A DNA stretch of 64,000 nt from Streptomyces platensis (lineage in GTDB: Bacteria; Actinomycetota; Actinomycetes; Streptomycetales; Streptomycetaceae): assembly GCF_008704855.1 (NCBI RefSeq), contig NZ_CP023691.1, forward strand, positions 558,001-622,000, read 5' to 3'. The translations under genes were made by a program, and so were the position numbers. Shown here piece by piece: positions 16,898-25,643 of this stretch. Positions within the stretch are counted from its first letter, which is position 1. Every line of letters begins with the position of its first letter. The notes under the pieces were generated by a model, which saw nothing but the letters and a program-made list of their open reading frames with translations, did not search any database and was not told the DNA's origin.

Positions 16898-17041
16898 CGC
16901 GCCCCCACTCTCGCCCTCATCCTCACCCCGGCGCATCCTCGTGCGCGGGCGCCCGAGGCTGACAACGATGACTGTGCGTCCAGGCGCCGCCGGCAGGAGC
17001 AGCACAGCCCGTTGTCAGTGGTCCCCGGCATCATGGTTGGC

Positions 17042-17890
17042 ATGACACAGAGCACTGTCGATGCACTGCACACACTCGCGCGCGAGTACTTGCCTCAGGA
17101 GATCGCCGAGCGATGGATCGGGCTGCTGCGGCCCGGGCTGCGCCTGGAGAAGGCCGAGGGGGCGGGCTCGGCCGTCGGTCGGCTCGGTGGGTTGCCGGGG
17201 CTGCCGGAGGGTGAGGAGTGGCCTGTGTGGGAGGGGCATGGGCCACTTGCCTTTGTTGCTTCGCTCGACTGTGCCGCGCTCCCCTCGGGCGCCCTCGATA
17301 TCGCCATGCCGACGGACGGCACGCTGGTCTTCTTCTACTTTGACGGGCAGCTGGACGACGGCTGCGCGGTGGTCGATCCCGGTGAGCCCGACAGTTGGGC
17401 GGGAGCGCGCGTGCTGTACATACCTGCGGGTGTGCCCGTTGCCGAGCGGACGGCGCCGGAGGACATTCAGCCGTACCCCGAGGTACCGCTGACGGCACGT
17501 GTGGAGACGACGGCACCGCACCTCTGGCACCCGGTGGTCTACCGGGAGTTCGCGCCGATGCCCGACGACCATCCGGTGTGGGACGAGGACTTCCAGGAGG
17601 CCCTGGGGGATCACTTCGGGGGCACGGAGCACCGTATCGGTGGCCATGCGCACCCGGTGCAGGGCGAGGTGGAGACCGAGGTCGCCCACAGCGCGCTGGG
17701 GAACCCGCCGTGGAATGACCCCCGTATCAAGGAGGAGGCCCTCCGATGGGTGCTGCTGGCGCAGTTCGACTCGGATAACGACGCGGACATGATGTGGGGC
17801 GACTGCGGTGCCCTCTACTGGCTCATACGTCCCGAAGACCTGGCCGAACGCCGCTTCGACCGCGCGATGTTCACCTGGCAGTGCTGCTGA
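17042..17890 (+). CDS. DUF1963 family protein
   Basis: A 282-residue soluble protein with the DUF1963 (YwqG-like) pattern: GRLGGLPGLPEGEEWPVWEG near the N-terminus, LAFVASLDC, TLVFFYFD, GGHAHPVQGEVE, and VLLAQFDSDNDADMMWGDCG, then LYWLIRPEDLAERRFD near the end. The family is widespread and has no established biochemical role. Two ATGs are possible (17033 and 17042); the second is taken, but no strong ribosome binding site decides. Long open frame upstream on the same strand is a shadow of the EF-Tu-like gene. Confidence 0.85.
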   Translation: MTQSTVDALHTLAREYLPQEIAERWIGLLRPGLRLEKAEGAGSAVGRLGGLPGLPEGEEWPVWEGHGPLAFVASLDCAALPSGALDIAMPTDGTLVFFYFDGQLDDGCAVVDPGEPDSWAGARVLYIPAGVPVAERTAPEDIQPYPEVPLTARVETTAPHLWHPVVYREFAPMPDDHPVWDEDFQEALGDHFGGTEHRIGGHAHPVQGEVETEVAHSALGNPPWNDPRIKEEALRWVLLAQFDSDNDADMMWGDCGALYWLIRPEDLAERRFDRAMFTWQCC

Positions 17891-17923
17891 GGCCCCCCGC
17901 ATCCGCCCCCACCCATACCCGCG

Positions 17924-18250
17924 TCAGGCGAGCGCCCAGTGACGGAGCTGCCCGTCGTGGCGGGTGAGCCAGGTGCCGTCGCCGAGGGGGGTTACGTCCT
18001 CGCTGACCGGTGCTGGGTAGTGCAGTCGGCCGAGGGGCTGGAGCGTTGGCGCCTGGATCAGCCAGTGGCAGATTCCTGGGGTGCGTCCCTGCGGGTTCAG
18101 CTTGCCGGTGACGACGACATGGTCGGAGTCGAGGACGTAGGCGTCGTCGAACTCGTCGTAGTCGGGGTCAGTGGCGAGCTCCTCCAGGTCGACCAGCTGG
18201 CCCAGGCTGTCCAGCCCAGCCGGCCCAGCCGCCGACACCCTGGCCTGCAT
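17924..18250 (-). CDS. Short hypothetical protein, possibly a 3' remnant
   Basis: A 108-codon frame rich in acidic residues (DPDYDEFDDAYVLDSDHVV) and ending in WLTRHDGQLRHWALA, a natural-looking C-terminus of the kind seen in WD-repeat-like proteins. No ribosome binding site precedes the ATG at 18250. Its 5' side runs straight into the start region of the rightward esterase gene, so it may be the tail of a longer gene cut off there. Real but incomplete is my best reading. Confidence 0.4.
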   Translation of the reverse strand: MQARVSAAGPAGLDSLGQLVDLEELATDPDYDEFDDAYVLDSDHVVVTGKLNPQGRTPGICHWLIQAPTLQPLGRLHYPAPVSEDVTPLGDGTWLTRHDGQLRHWALA

Positions 18251-18333
18251 GCCCGGTCGGTGGGGACAGCCCTACCCATGATTGGGGGGTGTGGTACATG
18301 GTCACCGTCCCGGCCGACGGCAAGTCTTGGGGG

Positions 18334-19686
18334 ATGAGACAACACACGTCCGCCTTCCTCGCATTGCTCCTTTCGCTCGGCGCCGTGGCCGCCGCAGCGG
18401 CCCCCTCCTCGGCACAGTCGCCCGTACCCGCCCTGGAACGGAACGCGCACGCACTGCGCACCACCGAGCCCCGTGGGAACCTGGACGATCTGCGCCCGCT
18501 CGGCCGCATGGTGAAGGACGCGCAGGTGGTGGGTCTGGGCGAGGCCACCCACAGTTCGCATGAGTTCTTTGCCATGAAGCACCGGGTCTTCCGCTATCTC
18601 GTCGAGGAAAAGGGCTTCCGCAGCTTCGCCCTGGAGGGAAGCTGGAGCACCGGACTACGGCTCAACGACTATGTGCTGCACGGCAAGGGCGATCCACGGC
18701 AGGTCATGCGCGAGGAGTTCCAGAGCAACTACTCCTGGTGGAACAACACCGACTACCTGAACTTGCTGACGTGGATGCGCAGTTACAACAGCCGGCATCC
18801 GCGCGATCCGGTCCAGTTCATGGGCGATGACTTCGGGTACGCCGGGCCGGAACTCTATGACCGGGTGACCGGATATGTGGCCAAGACCCACCCGGCGCTG
18901 CTGCCGCGCTTCGCCGAGCTCTACCGCGGTCTGCGGCCGACGACCACTGTCGACGCCCATATCAACGGGTATCTGAAACGGCCGCTGGCCGAACGGAAGG
19001 CGATAGCCGACCGGACCGGGCGCGCGCTGAATCTGCTCAAGCAGCAGCAGCCCGGCGCGAGTTCCGGCGGTGGGAAGGCGCACGCCTGGGCCGTACAGCA
19101 CGCCACCGCCATCGATCAGACGGCCCGGGGCTACGCCTTCGACGTCGACGATCCGCGGCAGGGGGCGGCGGCCATGCGCTATCGCGACGCGGTCATGGCG
19201 GACAACGTGGCCTGGTGGCAGAAGCACACCGGGGACAAGACGTTGCTGTCGGCTCATGATGGGCATGTCGCCCTGCGGACCCACGACCCGAAGCACTACC
19301 CCAAGGTGCAAGGGAGCTTCCTGCGCGACACGTTGGGCACCCGCTATGTGAGCATCGGCATGACCTTCGACCGGGGCTCGTTCAACGCCACCGGGGCCGA
19401 CGGGCGGGTCCGGGCCTTCACCGTAGGTCCCGCGAAACCGGGCAGCAATGAGTACACCCTGGACCGGGTGCGCCACCGCGACTACGTCCTGGACCTGCGC
19501 ACCGCCCCGCCCGCAGCGCGCACTTGGCTGGCCACGGCCCGTATGACCAAGACCATTGGCACGGCATATCCCGGGCCCGGGACGGAGTACCGCATCGCGC
19601 TCGCGCGGTCACACGACATCGTCGTCCATCTGCACCGCGTCCGGGCTGCCCGGCTGCTGACTGCCCCGGCGCCCGCCGGGAAGTGA
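18334..19686 (+). CDS. Secreted erythromycin-esterase-family protein
   Basis: A 450-residue protein of the EreA/succinoglycan-biosynthesis (PF05139) family. The putative catalytic features are VVGLGEATHSSHEFF (Glu and His) near residue 60 and LLSAHDGHVAL near 310. A Sec signal peptide (MRQHTSAFLALLLSLGAVAA) favours the ATG at 18334 over an in-frame GTG 15 codons upstream. Known members hydrolyse macrolide lactones, but most actinobacterial homologues are untested, so macrolide resistance should not be assumed. No macrolide-biosynthesis genes lie nearby. Confidence 0.88.
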   Translation: MRQHTSAFLALLLSLGAVAAAAAPSSAQSPVPALERNAHALRTTEPRGNLDDLRPLGRMVKDAQVVGLGEATHSSHEFFAMKHRVFRYLVEEKGFRSFALEGSWSTGLRLNDYVLHGKGDPRQVMREEFQSNYSWWNNTDYLNLLTWMRSYNSRHPRDPVQFMGDDFGYAGPELYDRVTGYVAKTHPALLPRFAELYRGLRPTTTVDAHINGYLKRPLAERKAIADRTGRALNLLKQQQPGASSGGGKAHAWAVQHATAIDQTARGYAFDVDDPRQGAAAMRYRDAVMADNVAWWQKHTGDKTLLSAHDGHVALRTHDPKHYPKVQGSFLRDTLGTRYVSIGMTFDRGSFNATGADGRVRAFTVGPAKPGSNEYTLDRVRHRDYVLDLRTAPPAARTWLATARMTKTIGTAYPGPGTEYRIALARSHDIVVHLHRVRAARLLTAPAPAGK

Positions 19687-19732
19687 GCCGTCGGCGTCCT
19701 CCGCGGCGGCCGGTCGCCCTGGTCACGAGGCC

Positions 19733-19768
19733 GGTGACCAGGGCGGTGACAAGAGCGGTGACCAGGGC
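19733..19768. repeat. Three tandem 12 bp repeats downstream of the esterase gene
   Basis: GGTGACCAGGGC, GGTGACAAGAGC and GGTGACCAGGGC follow head to tail, and further GGTGACC motifs continue to about 19800. The stretch lies between two convergent genes and holds no coding sequence. It may have grown by slippage. Confidence 0.75.
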
Positions 19769-19845
19769 AGGCCCGGCGGGTGACCGGGGCGGTGACCGGG
19801 TCACCCCGGTGTCCGGCCGGGTCCGCGCGCGACGGACGACCCCGC

Positions 19846-20502
19846 TCAGTCCACCGTTTGGTCGCCGTCAGGCAGATCCTCGACCGTCACCTTTCCCCGC
19901 GGCTCCCCGAGCCCGTCCGCCACCGCCCTGGCCAGGCCCTTCGGGTCGGGACCGGTGGGTACGGGCACCTGCTCGCCCTCTGCGTAACTCTCGATAGCCC
20001 TGGTGAAGTAGCTCGGAACCCAAGCACCGACGGCGCCCCTGACCTCCACTGCGCGAACTCCCCGCGCCCCGATGCGCTGCTTGACGGCGGCGAGGATCTG
20101 ATCCGACCGGTACTCCCCCGGCACCTGGAACAGGCCGGCGTGCGCGCCGACTTTTCCACCGTCCCGGAGGCGGACGGTCACCGTCAGACAACTGGTCACG
20201 CTCGGATAGCGGATCGTCCCGCCGGGCCCGACCTCGCCGACCTGGCCCTCGGTGATCCTGAGGTGCGCGGACGCGGGTGTGACGGGCTCCGTCGTACGGG
20301 CCGAAGGCGCCACCGGTCCCGGGTGAACCTCGCTCGCGACCGCGGGCTGAGCCTGGGCCACGGCCACACCGCCGGCACCCAGGGAGAGCGCCAACAGCGC
20401 GGTGACGGGTAACCCTGCCGCGCCCATACCGCCGCCGTTCGTTCGCCGCCACCGCACCTGTCGTATCTGCCGCATCCGCGCCACACATCCTTTCGCCGCC
20501 AT
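19846..20502 (-). CDS. Secreted hypothetical protein, 218 aa
   Basis: The product has a basic N-terminus with several Arg residues, a hydrophobic stretch (about 28-50) and an AVASEVHP junction, so it is exported or membrane-anchored. The mature part contains ITEGQVGEVGPGGTIRYPSV and ends in an acidic tail, DLPDGDQTVD. I recognise no family. The ATG at 20502 follows GAAGGAC; much longer upstream frames on this strand are shadows of the rightward lipid-kinase gene. It is divergent from that gene, sharing a 174 bp intergenic region. Confidence 0.7.
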   Translation of the reverse strand: MAAKGCVARMRQIRQVRWRRTNGGGMGAAGLPVTALLALSLGAGGVAVAQAQPAVASEVHPGPVAPSARTTEPVTPASAHLRITEGQVGEVGPGGTIRYPSVTSCLTVTVRLRDGGKVGAHAGLFQVPGEYRSDQILAAVKQRIGARGVRAVEVRGAVGAWVPSYFTRAIESYAEGEQVPVPTGPDPKGLARAVADGLGEPRGKVTVEDLPDGDQTVD

Positions 20503-20676
20503 GGTGAAGTCCTTCTCCCCATCCTGCGTCCATGAGCAGTCGCACCCCGTACGTCCGGGCCGTTGAGCGCCACGCACGTCCTGGGAGGGACTGCCCGCCC
20601 CAGATGATGCGCTTCGCCGCCTGCGACCGTGCAATGGAGAGGGGGAGGCTGCGGAGTCGGCGGGAGGCGTATACGG

Positions 20677-22017
20677 GTGGACAGGCGTTGGGCCGCACGT
20701 CTGGCGCTGGCGGCAGGGACGGCGGCGCTGCTGGTCCTGCTGGTGTTTGCCGGGATTCGGAGCATCGCGCTGGTGGGCGTGGGAGTGGCCGGGCTGGCTG
20801 CCACGGCGGCCGGACTGTGGTGGGTGCTCGCACACACCGGGGTGCTCAGGGTGCTCGCGCTGATGCTGGCGACCGCCACACCGGTCGTCGTCCTGGTGCT
20901 CTACGCGACCGCCGGGCTGCTGTGGGTGGTGCTGGTCTCGCTCGCCTTGTGGACGCTCGCCGTCTTCACGGGCAGATCGGCACTGGCACCGCACACCGAG
21001 CCGGCCCGCGCACCGGAACGCCCGGTCGCCCCGCCGAGACGCCCGTTCCTCATCATGAATCCGCGCTCGGGCGGCGGTAAGGCCGGCAGATTTCACCTGG
21101 CGGAGCAGGCCAGGGCTCTCGGCGCCGAGGTCGTCGAGCTGGATCCCGCGCAGCCGCAGGATGTGGCCGAGCTGGCGAGGCGGGCCGTCGACGAGGGCGC
21201 CGATCTGCTCGGTGTCGCGGGCGGCGACGGGACACAGGCGCTGGTCGCGGGTGTGGCGGCGGCACGCGACGTGCCGTTCGTCGTCATCTGCGCCGGGACC
21301 CGCAACCATTTCGCCATGGACCTCGGTCTCGACCGTGAGGATCCCTCGGCCTGCCTTCAGGCGCTCACCGACGGTGTCGAGCTGCGCATCGACCTGGGCT
21401 TCATCGATGTCGGGCAGCCCACGGCAGAGGGCCAGGGGCGCGTCTTCGTCAACAACGCCTCCTTCGGCGCGTACGCGAGCGTGGTGCAGAGCCCGGCCTA
21501 TCGCGACGACAAGGCCCGGACCATCCTTCAGATGTTGCCGGACCTGCTGACCCATCACAGCGGCCCGTGCCTGAAGGTGCGTACGGACGCCGTGTCCATC
21601 GACGGGCCGCAGGCCGTCCTGGTGAGCAACAACCCCTACCGGATGGGCGATCCCGCGGGGTTGGGGCGGCGGGATCGGCTGGACTCCGGCGTTCTCGGAG
21701 TGCTCGGTGTCACGGTCGACAACGCGGTGCAGGCGGCCTCGATGCTGCGCGGCCGACGTGGGCCCGGTCTGACCTCGATCGCCGTCCCGGAGGTGGTCAT
21801 CGATGCCGATGCACCCGCCGTCCCGGCCGGTGTCGACGGCGAGGCCCTCACCGTGCCCACCCCCGTACGCTGCTGGCTCGAACCCGGCGCTCTGCGCGTA
21901 CGGCTGCCCCGCCACCGGCCCGGCACGCCGCGCGGCAAGCCGCCGATGGATTGGCGCAGGGTGCGCAGGCTGGCCCTGACGGTGGGACGGACCGCGGCAG
22001 GGCGGGACACCGGCTGA
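20677..22017 (+). CDS. Membrane diacylglycerol-kinase-like protein
   Basis: A 446-residue protein: an N-terminal membrane domain with about four helices (residues 5-95), then a DAGK/sphingosine-kinase-type catalytic domain. FLIMNPRSGGGKAG binds nucleotide phosphate and GVAGGDGTQALVAGV carries the GGDGT signature. Downstream the fold shows NNASFGAYASVVQ and SNNPYRMGD. It probably phosphorylates a lipid at the membrane. GTG at 20677 is chosen because GGGAGG lies nine bases upstream; an ATG at 20629 lacks one. Its stop codon is immediately followed by 43 bp tandem repeats. Confidence 0.87.
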   Translation: MDRRWAARLALAAGTAALLVLLVFAGIRSIALVGVGVAGLAATAAGLWWVLAHTGVLRVLALMLATATPVVVLVLYATAGLLWVVLVSLALWTLAVFTGRSALAPHTEPARAPERPVAPPRRPFLIMNPRSGGGKAGRFHLAEQARALGAEVVELDPAQPQDVAELARRAVDEGADLLGVAGGDGTQALVAGVAAARDVPFVVICAGTRNHFAMDLGLDREDPSACLQALTDGVELRIDLGFIDVGQPTAEGQGRVFVNNASFGAYASVVQSPAYRDDKARTILQMLPDLLTHHSGPCLKVRTDAVSIDGPQAVLVSNNPYRMGDPAGLGRRDRLDSGVLGVLGVTVDNAVQAASMLRGRRGPGLTSIAVPEVVIDADAPAVPAGVDGEALTVPTPVRCWLEPGALRVRLPRHRPGTPRGKPPMDWRRVRRLALTVGRTAAGRDTG

Positions 22018-22127
22018 TCAGCACCGGCCGGTCCGTGGCCCGGCACCGGAATCCGACCGATCAGCACCGGCCGCTCCGCAGCCCGGCACGGGAATCCGGC
22101 TGATCGGCGCCGGCCTCTCCGCAGCCC
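22016..22127. repeat. 43 bp tandem repeat, two full copies and one partial
   Basis: Units start at 22016, 22059 and 22102, each beginning GATC(A/G)GC(A/G)CCGGCC and continuing through TCCG(T/C)(G/A)GCCC. The array starts inside the stop codon of the lipid-kinase gene and fills the gap before the deacetylase promoter. No coding content. Confidence 0.85.
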
Positions 22128-22305
22128 AGTGGAGGCGCGACATCGTGCCGGATCCCGCCCATCGGTGACCGGATAACGACCCTCCGTGGCATCTTGGTCC
22201 ACTTTTTGAGTTTCGCCGCCGTAACGGAACCCCGGCATCCACCAGCCCCTCTCTCTGGGCGCCCACTGGGGCACTTCAGGGCGAATAAATGCGATGAGGA
22301 CCGTT

Positions 22306-23511
22306 ATGCGTGATTACAGTCGGCGAGGCATGCTCGGACTCGGGGTGGGAGCGGCGGCGGCTCTGTCCGTAGCGGGCTGTTCCCCCTCCGGTTCGTCGGA
22401 CTCCGGCAAGGTGGCGGCCAAGCCCGGGCAGCAGAAGCCCCGGTCGAAGCCGATCGGCGACGGCTCGACCGCGCACACCGGAAAGCAGCCCCACCAGCCG
22501 CCCCAGCCGGAGCGGCTGAAGCCCGGCCAGAAGCCGCCCCAGTTCGTGGTCTTCTCCTGGGACGGCGCGGCCGAAGTGGGCAACGGACTCTTCCCCCGGT
22601 TCCGCAAGCTGGCCCGCGACCACAATGCCTCGATGACCTTCTTCCTCTCCGGGCTGTATCTGCTGCCGGAATCGAAGAAGCGCCTGTACCGCCCGCCGAA
22701 CAACCCCGTCGGCGCCTCCGACATCGACTACCTCACCGATGACCACATCAAGCTGACGCTGAAGAACCTGCGCGCGGCCTGGCTGGAGGGCCACGAGATA
22801 GGCACCCACTTCAACGGCCACTTCTGCGGCACCGGCAGCGGCTCGGTCGCCCACTGGACCCCCGCCCAGTGGGACTCCGAGATCGAGCAGGCCATGGACT
22901 TCGTCACCAAGTGGCGGACCAACACCGGCTTCACCGACCTCGACCCGCTGCCCTTCGACTACAGCAAGGAACTCGTCGGCGCCCGCACGCCCTGCCTGCT
23001 CGGCCAGCAGAACCTGCTGCCCACGGCGAAGAAGCGCGGCTGGCGCTACGACGCCAGCTCGCCCGGCGGCCTCCAGGTCTGGCCCACCAAGAAGCAAGGC
23101 ATCTGGGACTTCCCGCTCCAGTCCATACCCTTCGGCAACCTCCCCGCCGGAGTCCTGTCCATGGACTACAACATGCTCTACAACCAGTCCCACAACTCCA
23201 CCAAGGGCCCGCCGGCCAACTACCCGCGCTGGCGCAAGCAGGCCGCCGACGCCTACATCGCCGGCTTCCAACGGGCCTACGAGACGAACCGCGCCCCCCT
23301 CTTCGTCGGCAACCACTTCGAGCAGTGGAACGGCGGCATCTACATGGACGCCGTCGAAGACGCGATCAAGCACATCGCCGACGAGAAGCACCAGGACGTC
23401 CGACTGGTCTCCTTCCGCCAGCTGTGCGACTGGCTCGACGCCCAGGACCCCAACGTCCTCACCGACCTGCGCCAACTCGGCGTCGGGCAACAGTTCACCG
23501 GACGCGGCTGA
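22306..23511 (+). CDS. Lipoprotein of the polysaccharide deacetylase family
   Basis: A 401-residue exported protein. The N-terminus has twin arginines (SRRGMLGLG) and a lipobox SVAGC, so it is a Tat-type lipoprotein candidate. The NodB-like domain shows FVVFSWDGA (one catalytic-region Asp kept, the second replaced by Gly) and HEIGTHFNGH (metal-binding histidines). Length and the spread-out motifs match a Streptomyces-specific branch, so deacetylase activity on cell-wall glycan is likely but not certain. Start at ATG 22306 rather than 22294 because GAGG lies at 22295-22298. Confidence 0.87.
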   Translation: MRDYSRRGMLGLGVGAAAALSVAGCSPSGSSDSGKVAAKPGQQKPRSKPIGDGSTAHTGKQPHQPPQPERLKPGQKPPQFVVFSWDGAAEVGNGLFPRFRKLARDHNASMTFFLSGLYLLPESKKRLYRPPNNPVGASDIDYLTDDHIKLTLKNLRAAWLEGHEIGTHFNGHFCGTGSGSVAHWTPAQWDSEIEQAMDFVTKWRTNTGFTDLDPLPFDYSKELVGARTPCLLGQQNLLPTAKKRGWRYDASSPGGLQVWPTKKQGIWDFPLQSIPFGNLPAGVLSMDYNMLYNQSHNSTKGPPANYPRWRKQAADAYIAGFQRAYETNRAPLFVGNHFEQWNGGIYMDAVEDAIKHIADEKHQDVRLVSFRQLCDWLDAQDPNVLTDLRQLGVGQQFTGRG

Positions 23512-23600
23512 CGAGTTCCGGTGGGGGTGCGGTACGGCAATTCCCGCATTCCACCAGCCAATGGTTCAAGCTATTTCCCCAGATTGGACAGTGAGCAGAT

Positions 23601-24608
23601 ATGAGGTGGGCTTCCGCCCTCAGCGCGGCCGCTATCGGAGCCGGTGCGGTCGCCGGACCCGTCGCCGCGGCTACGCCATCCGTCGCAGCACCCCAGCGGG
23701 CCAAGGCAGTTACTTCGAAGGTGGAATGCACATCCAGCGATCACAAGCTGGCCAAGAAGCTGGCGGCGGATATAACCGAGGCGCTGGCGAGCCGGGAGAG
23801 CATGGCGTCGCTGTCCTTCTTCGACCGGCCCACCGGGACCAGTTGTACCTCCGACGCTGCCAAGAAGTACGACGGGGCCAGCGTGACGAAGACGGTCATT
23901 CTCGGTGCCTTGCTGTACCAGAAGGGCGGCACCCTCACCGAGGCGGAAGACGCTCTCGCACGCAAGATGATCATTGATTCGGACAACACCGCCGCGACCA
24001 CGCTGTGGAAGCAATTGTCCGATCTGAAGGATCCCAAGAAGCCGGACCCTGTCAAGATTCAGGAATTCCTCGACAAGGCCGGGATGGGCAGCACCGTCCT
24101 CGACAAGGAAGGCTCCTGGGGCCTCACTCAGGTCACCGCGAACGACCAGGCCAGGCTTCTGCGCCTCTTCACGGGCGCCGACGACTCGGTCCTCGGGAGC
24201 AGGAGCCGCTCTTACGCACTTGAGCTCATGAATCAGGTGCAGAGCCTCCAGCGCTGGGGTGCCACCGCCGGCGCTCCGCTCGACTCCGTCGTCCATGTGA
24301 AGAACGGCTGGCTACAGCGCAGCCAGAACCCTGACGTCGATTCTTTCGACCGGGGTGACTGGAAGGTGAACAGCATGGCGGCCCTCACGGAGAACGGGTA
24401 CGGCTCCGGGCTGGTCGTCCTCACCGAGAACAACAGAGTCCCCGAAGGGCACCCCACAAACGAAGGGTGGGACTACGGGATCGAAACGATAGAGACCGTC
24501 TCCCGCGCCATATACCGGGACGTTTATCCGGACGCCGAGGGCTACCACCCGAGCAGGCCGACTTCTCCGACCAACCCATCCGCAGCCGAGCCCGGGGTGG
24601 CTCACTGA
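23601..24608 (+). CDS. Secreted serine hydrolase, class A beta-lactamase-like fold
   Basis: A 335-residue protein with a signal peptide (cleavage near AAATPSVAA). It carries the three penicillin-interacting motifs in order: SVTK (SxxK, near residue 95), SDN (near 127) and KNG replacing KTG (near 233). That spacing fits the beta-lactamase/transpeptidase superfamily. The KNG variant and the absence of a class A omega-loop Glu motif that I can see make an ordinary beta-lactamase uncertain. It may act on peptidoglycan. It lies 89 bp downstream of the deacetylase gene and ends in a strong hairpin. Confidence 0.85.
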   Translation: MRWASALSAAAIGAGAVAGPVAAATPSVAAPQRAKAVTSKVECTSSDHKLAKKLAADITEALASRESMASLSFFDRPTGTSCTSDAAKKYDGASVTKTVILGALLYQKGGTLTEAEDALARKMIIDSDNTAATTLWKQLSDLKDPKKPDPVKIQEFLDKAGMGSTVLDKEGSWGLTQVTANDQARLLRLFTGADDSVLGSRSRSYALELMNQVQSLQRWGATAGAPLDSVVHVKNGWLQRSQNPDVDSFDRGDWKVNSMAALTENGYGSGLVVLTENNRVPEGHPTNEGWDYGIETIETVSRAIYRDVYPDAEGYHPSRPTSPTNPSAAEPGVAH

Positions 24609-24626
24609 GCACTCCCCCGGGCTCGG
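24586..24626. terminator. Bidirectional terminator between convergent genes
   Basis: A perfect 12 bp stem, CCGAGCCCGGGG (24586-24597) with its complement (24615-24626), spans the stop codon of the serine hydrolase and ends just before the leftward gene that stops at 24636. No T-run follows, as is usual in Streptomyces. Confidence 0.65.
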
Positions 24627-24635
24627 TCAGGACGA

Positions 24636-24872
24636 TCAGGCCGGCCGGTGTTCGGGCGCCGGGGCGGAATTGATGTCCAGAATCTCGCGGAAAGCGGTCA
24701 TGCACGGCGAGCAATAGCGTGCGGTGGGGTCGTCTTCCTGGTCCGATGGCCTGGGGCCATGGGAAGCCAGCTTGCGGCCGCACAAGGTGGCACGGGCGTC
24801 GTGCTTGGCCATGACGTGCCACACCTGTCCTGAGCTGCCGGTCGTCGAGGGGCCGGCGCGCATCTCGTACAT
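24636..24872 (-). CDS. Small putative zinc-binding protein, 78 aa
   Basis: A 78-residue protein with WHVMAKHDARATLCGRKL followed 30 residues later by YCSPCMTAF. The His and three Cys residues could form one zinc site. I have no family name. ATG at 24872 follows GGGAGAGG, which decides the start. It has no signal peptide or membrane segment. It is convergent with the serine-hydrolase gene and separated from the next leftward gene by 243 bp in which nothing else is evident. Confidence 0.7.
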   Translation of the reverse strand: MYEMRAGPSTTGSSGQVWHVMAKHDARATLCGRKLASHGPRPSDQEDDPTARYCSPCMTAFREILDINSAPAPEHRPA

Positions 24873-25115
24873 GGGCCTCTCCCTGGTGCTGGTGGGGGGA
24901 CTGGACGGCAGGGAACCAGCCGCCGCCAGTGCCGTGGGTCCGGTTCCATCCGTTGTTCATGGAACACGAGGGCACCCGCCTGGGCCATCGCGGGAGGGCT
25001 GGTCGGGTGAACCGGCATCGTGCCGAGTTCGAGTGCCGACAGCCGGGGGAAAGGATGCCCGCCGCGCGAGCGGGCCGCCACGGACCGAGCGGTGTGAGGG
25101 GCCATCGGAATCCCC

Positions 25116-25514
25116 TCAGACATCCTCACAAGCCTCCGCACGTCGCTGACGGTGCAGGGCTGTGGTGAGGGCGGACACCGTCGGTGACCCCGGTGGGCAG
25201 GACACCGCGACCCGCGCGTACGGGGCCGCGGGACGGAGGTCCACCACGACCGTCGGCGACCGGCGTGGGCGGCGCAAGGCGAGGAAGTCCTGGCCCGCAC
25301 CGTGCCGCCACACTCCCAGGCACAGTGCGCCCGGAACCACCAGTGCACGGGTGCGGACGCGAATGCCCCGCAGCGCTCGCCACCAGTCCGGCTGGACGCT
25401 CACCCGCTCCACGGCGGCCAGCGGCACCCGTACGTCCCCGTGCCGGACGATGAGCTTCTCCCACCACGCGAGCCCCATCACCAGCTCGTCGCCGTCCACC
25501 GTCAGCCGTGCCAC
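25116..25514 (-). CDS. Hypothetical protein, 132 aa
   Basis: A soluble protein whose N-terminal half (LTVDGDELVMGLAWWEKLIV, VRVPLAAVERVSV) looks like a PH-type beta-sandwich seen in many actinobacterial hypothetical proteins. It continues with a VVVDL strand and a helical C-terminus (LTTALHRQRRAEACEDV). GTG at 25514 is preferred to GTG at 25520 because AGGAG then has a seven-base spacing. Function unknown. The gene stands alone between two other leftward genes. Confidence 0.65.
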   Translation of the reverse strand: MARLTVDGDELVMGLAWWEKLIVRHGDVRVPLAAVERVSVQPDWWRALRGIRVRTRALVVPGALCLGVWRHGAGQDFLALRRPRRSPTVVVDLRPAAPYARVAVSCPPGSPTVSALTTALHRQRRAEACEDV

Positions 25515-25643
25515 GGCCACACTCCTGCTCGGGTCGCTGGTCAGCTCTGTCCTGGGACTGACCCCTGCCCGCTCCCGGAAATCGGCTACCGCACCGTCCG
25601 GCAGTCGGGTGACGGGCGGCCTGCCCGCTCGCGGCGGCGCACC

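Noticed and set aside
18334..19686. Calling the esterase-family gene a macrolide resistance determinant
   Set aside because: The family is broad, the protein is exported, and no macrolide genes are nearby, so only the family assignment is supported.
20503..21915. Long upstream extension of the leftward secreted-protein frame
   Set aside because: It lies opposite the GGDGT lipid-kinase gene and contains low-complexity sequence. The ATG at 20502 has a proper ribosome binding site and signal peptide.
23601..24608. Calling the serine hydrolase an antibiotic-inactivating beta-lactamase
   Set aside because: SxxK and SDN are present, but the third motif is KNG and I could not find the class A omega-loop glutamate, so activity on beta-lactams is not supported.
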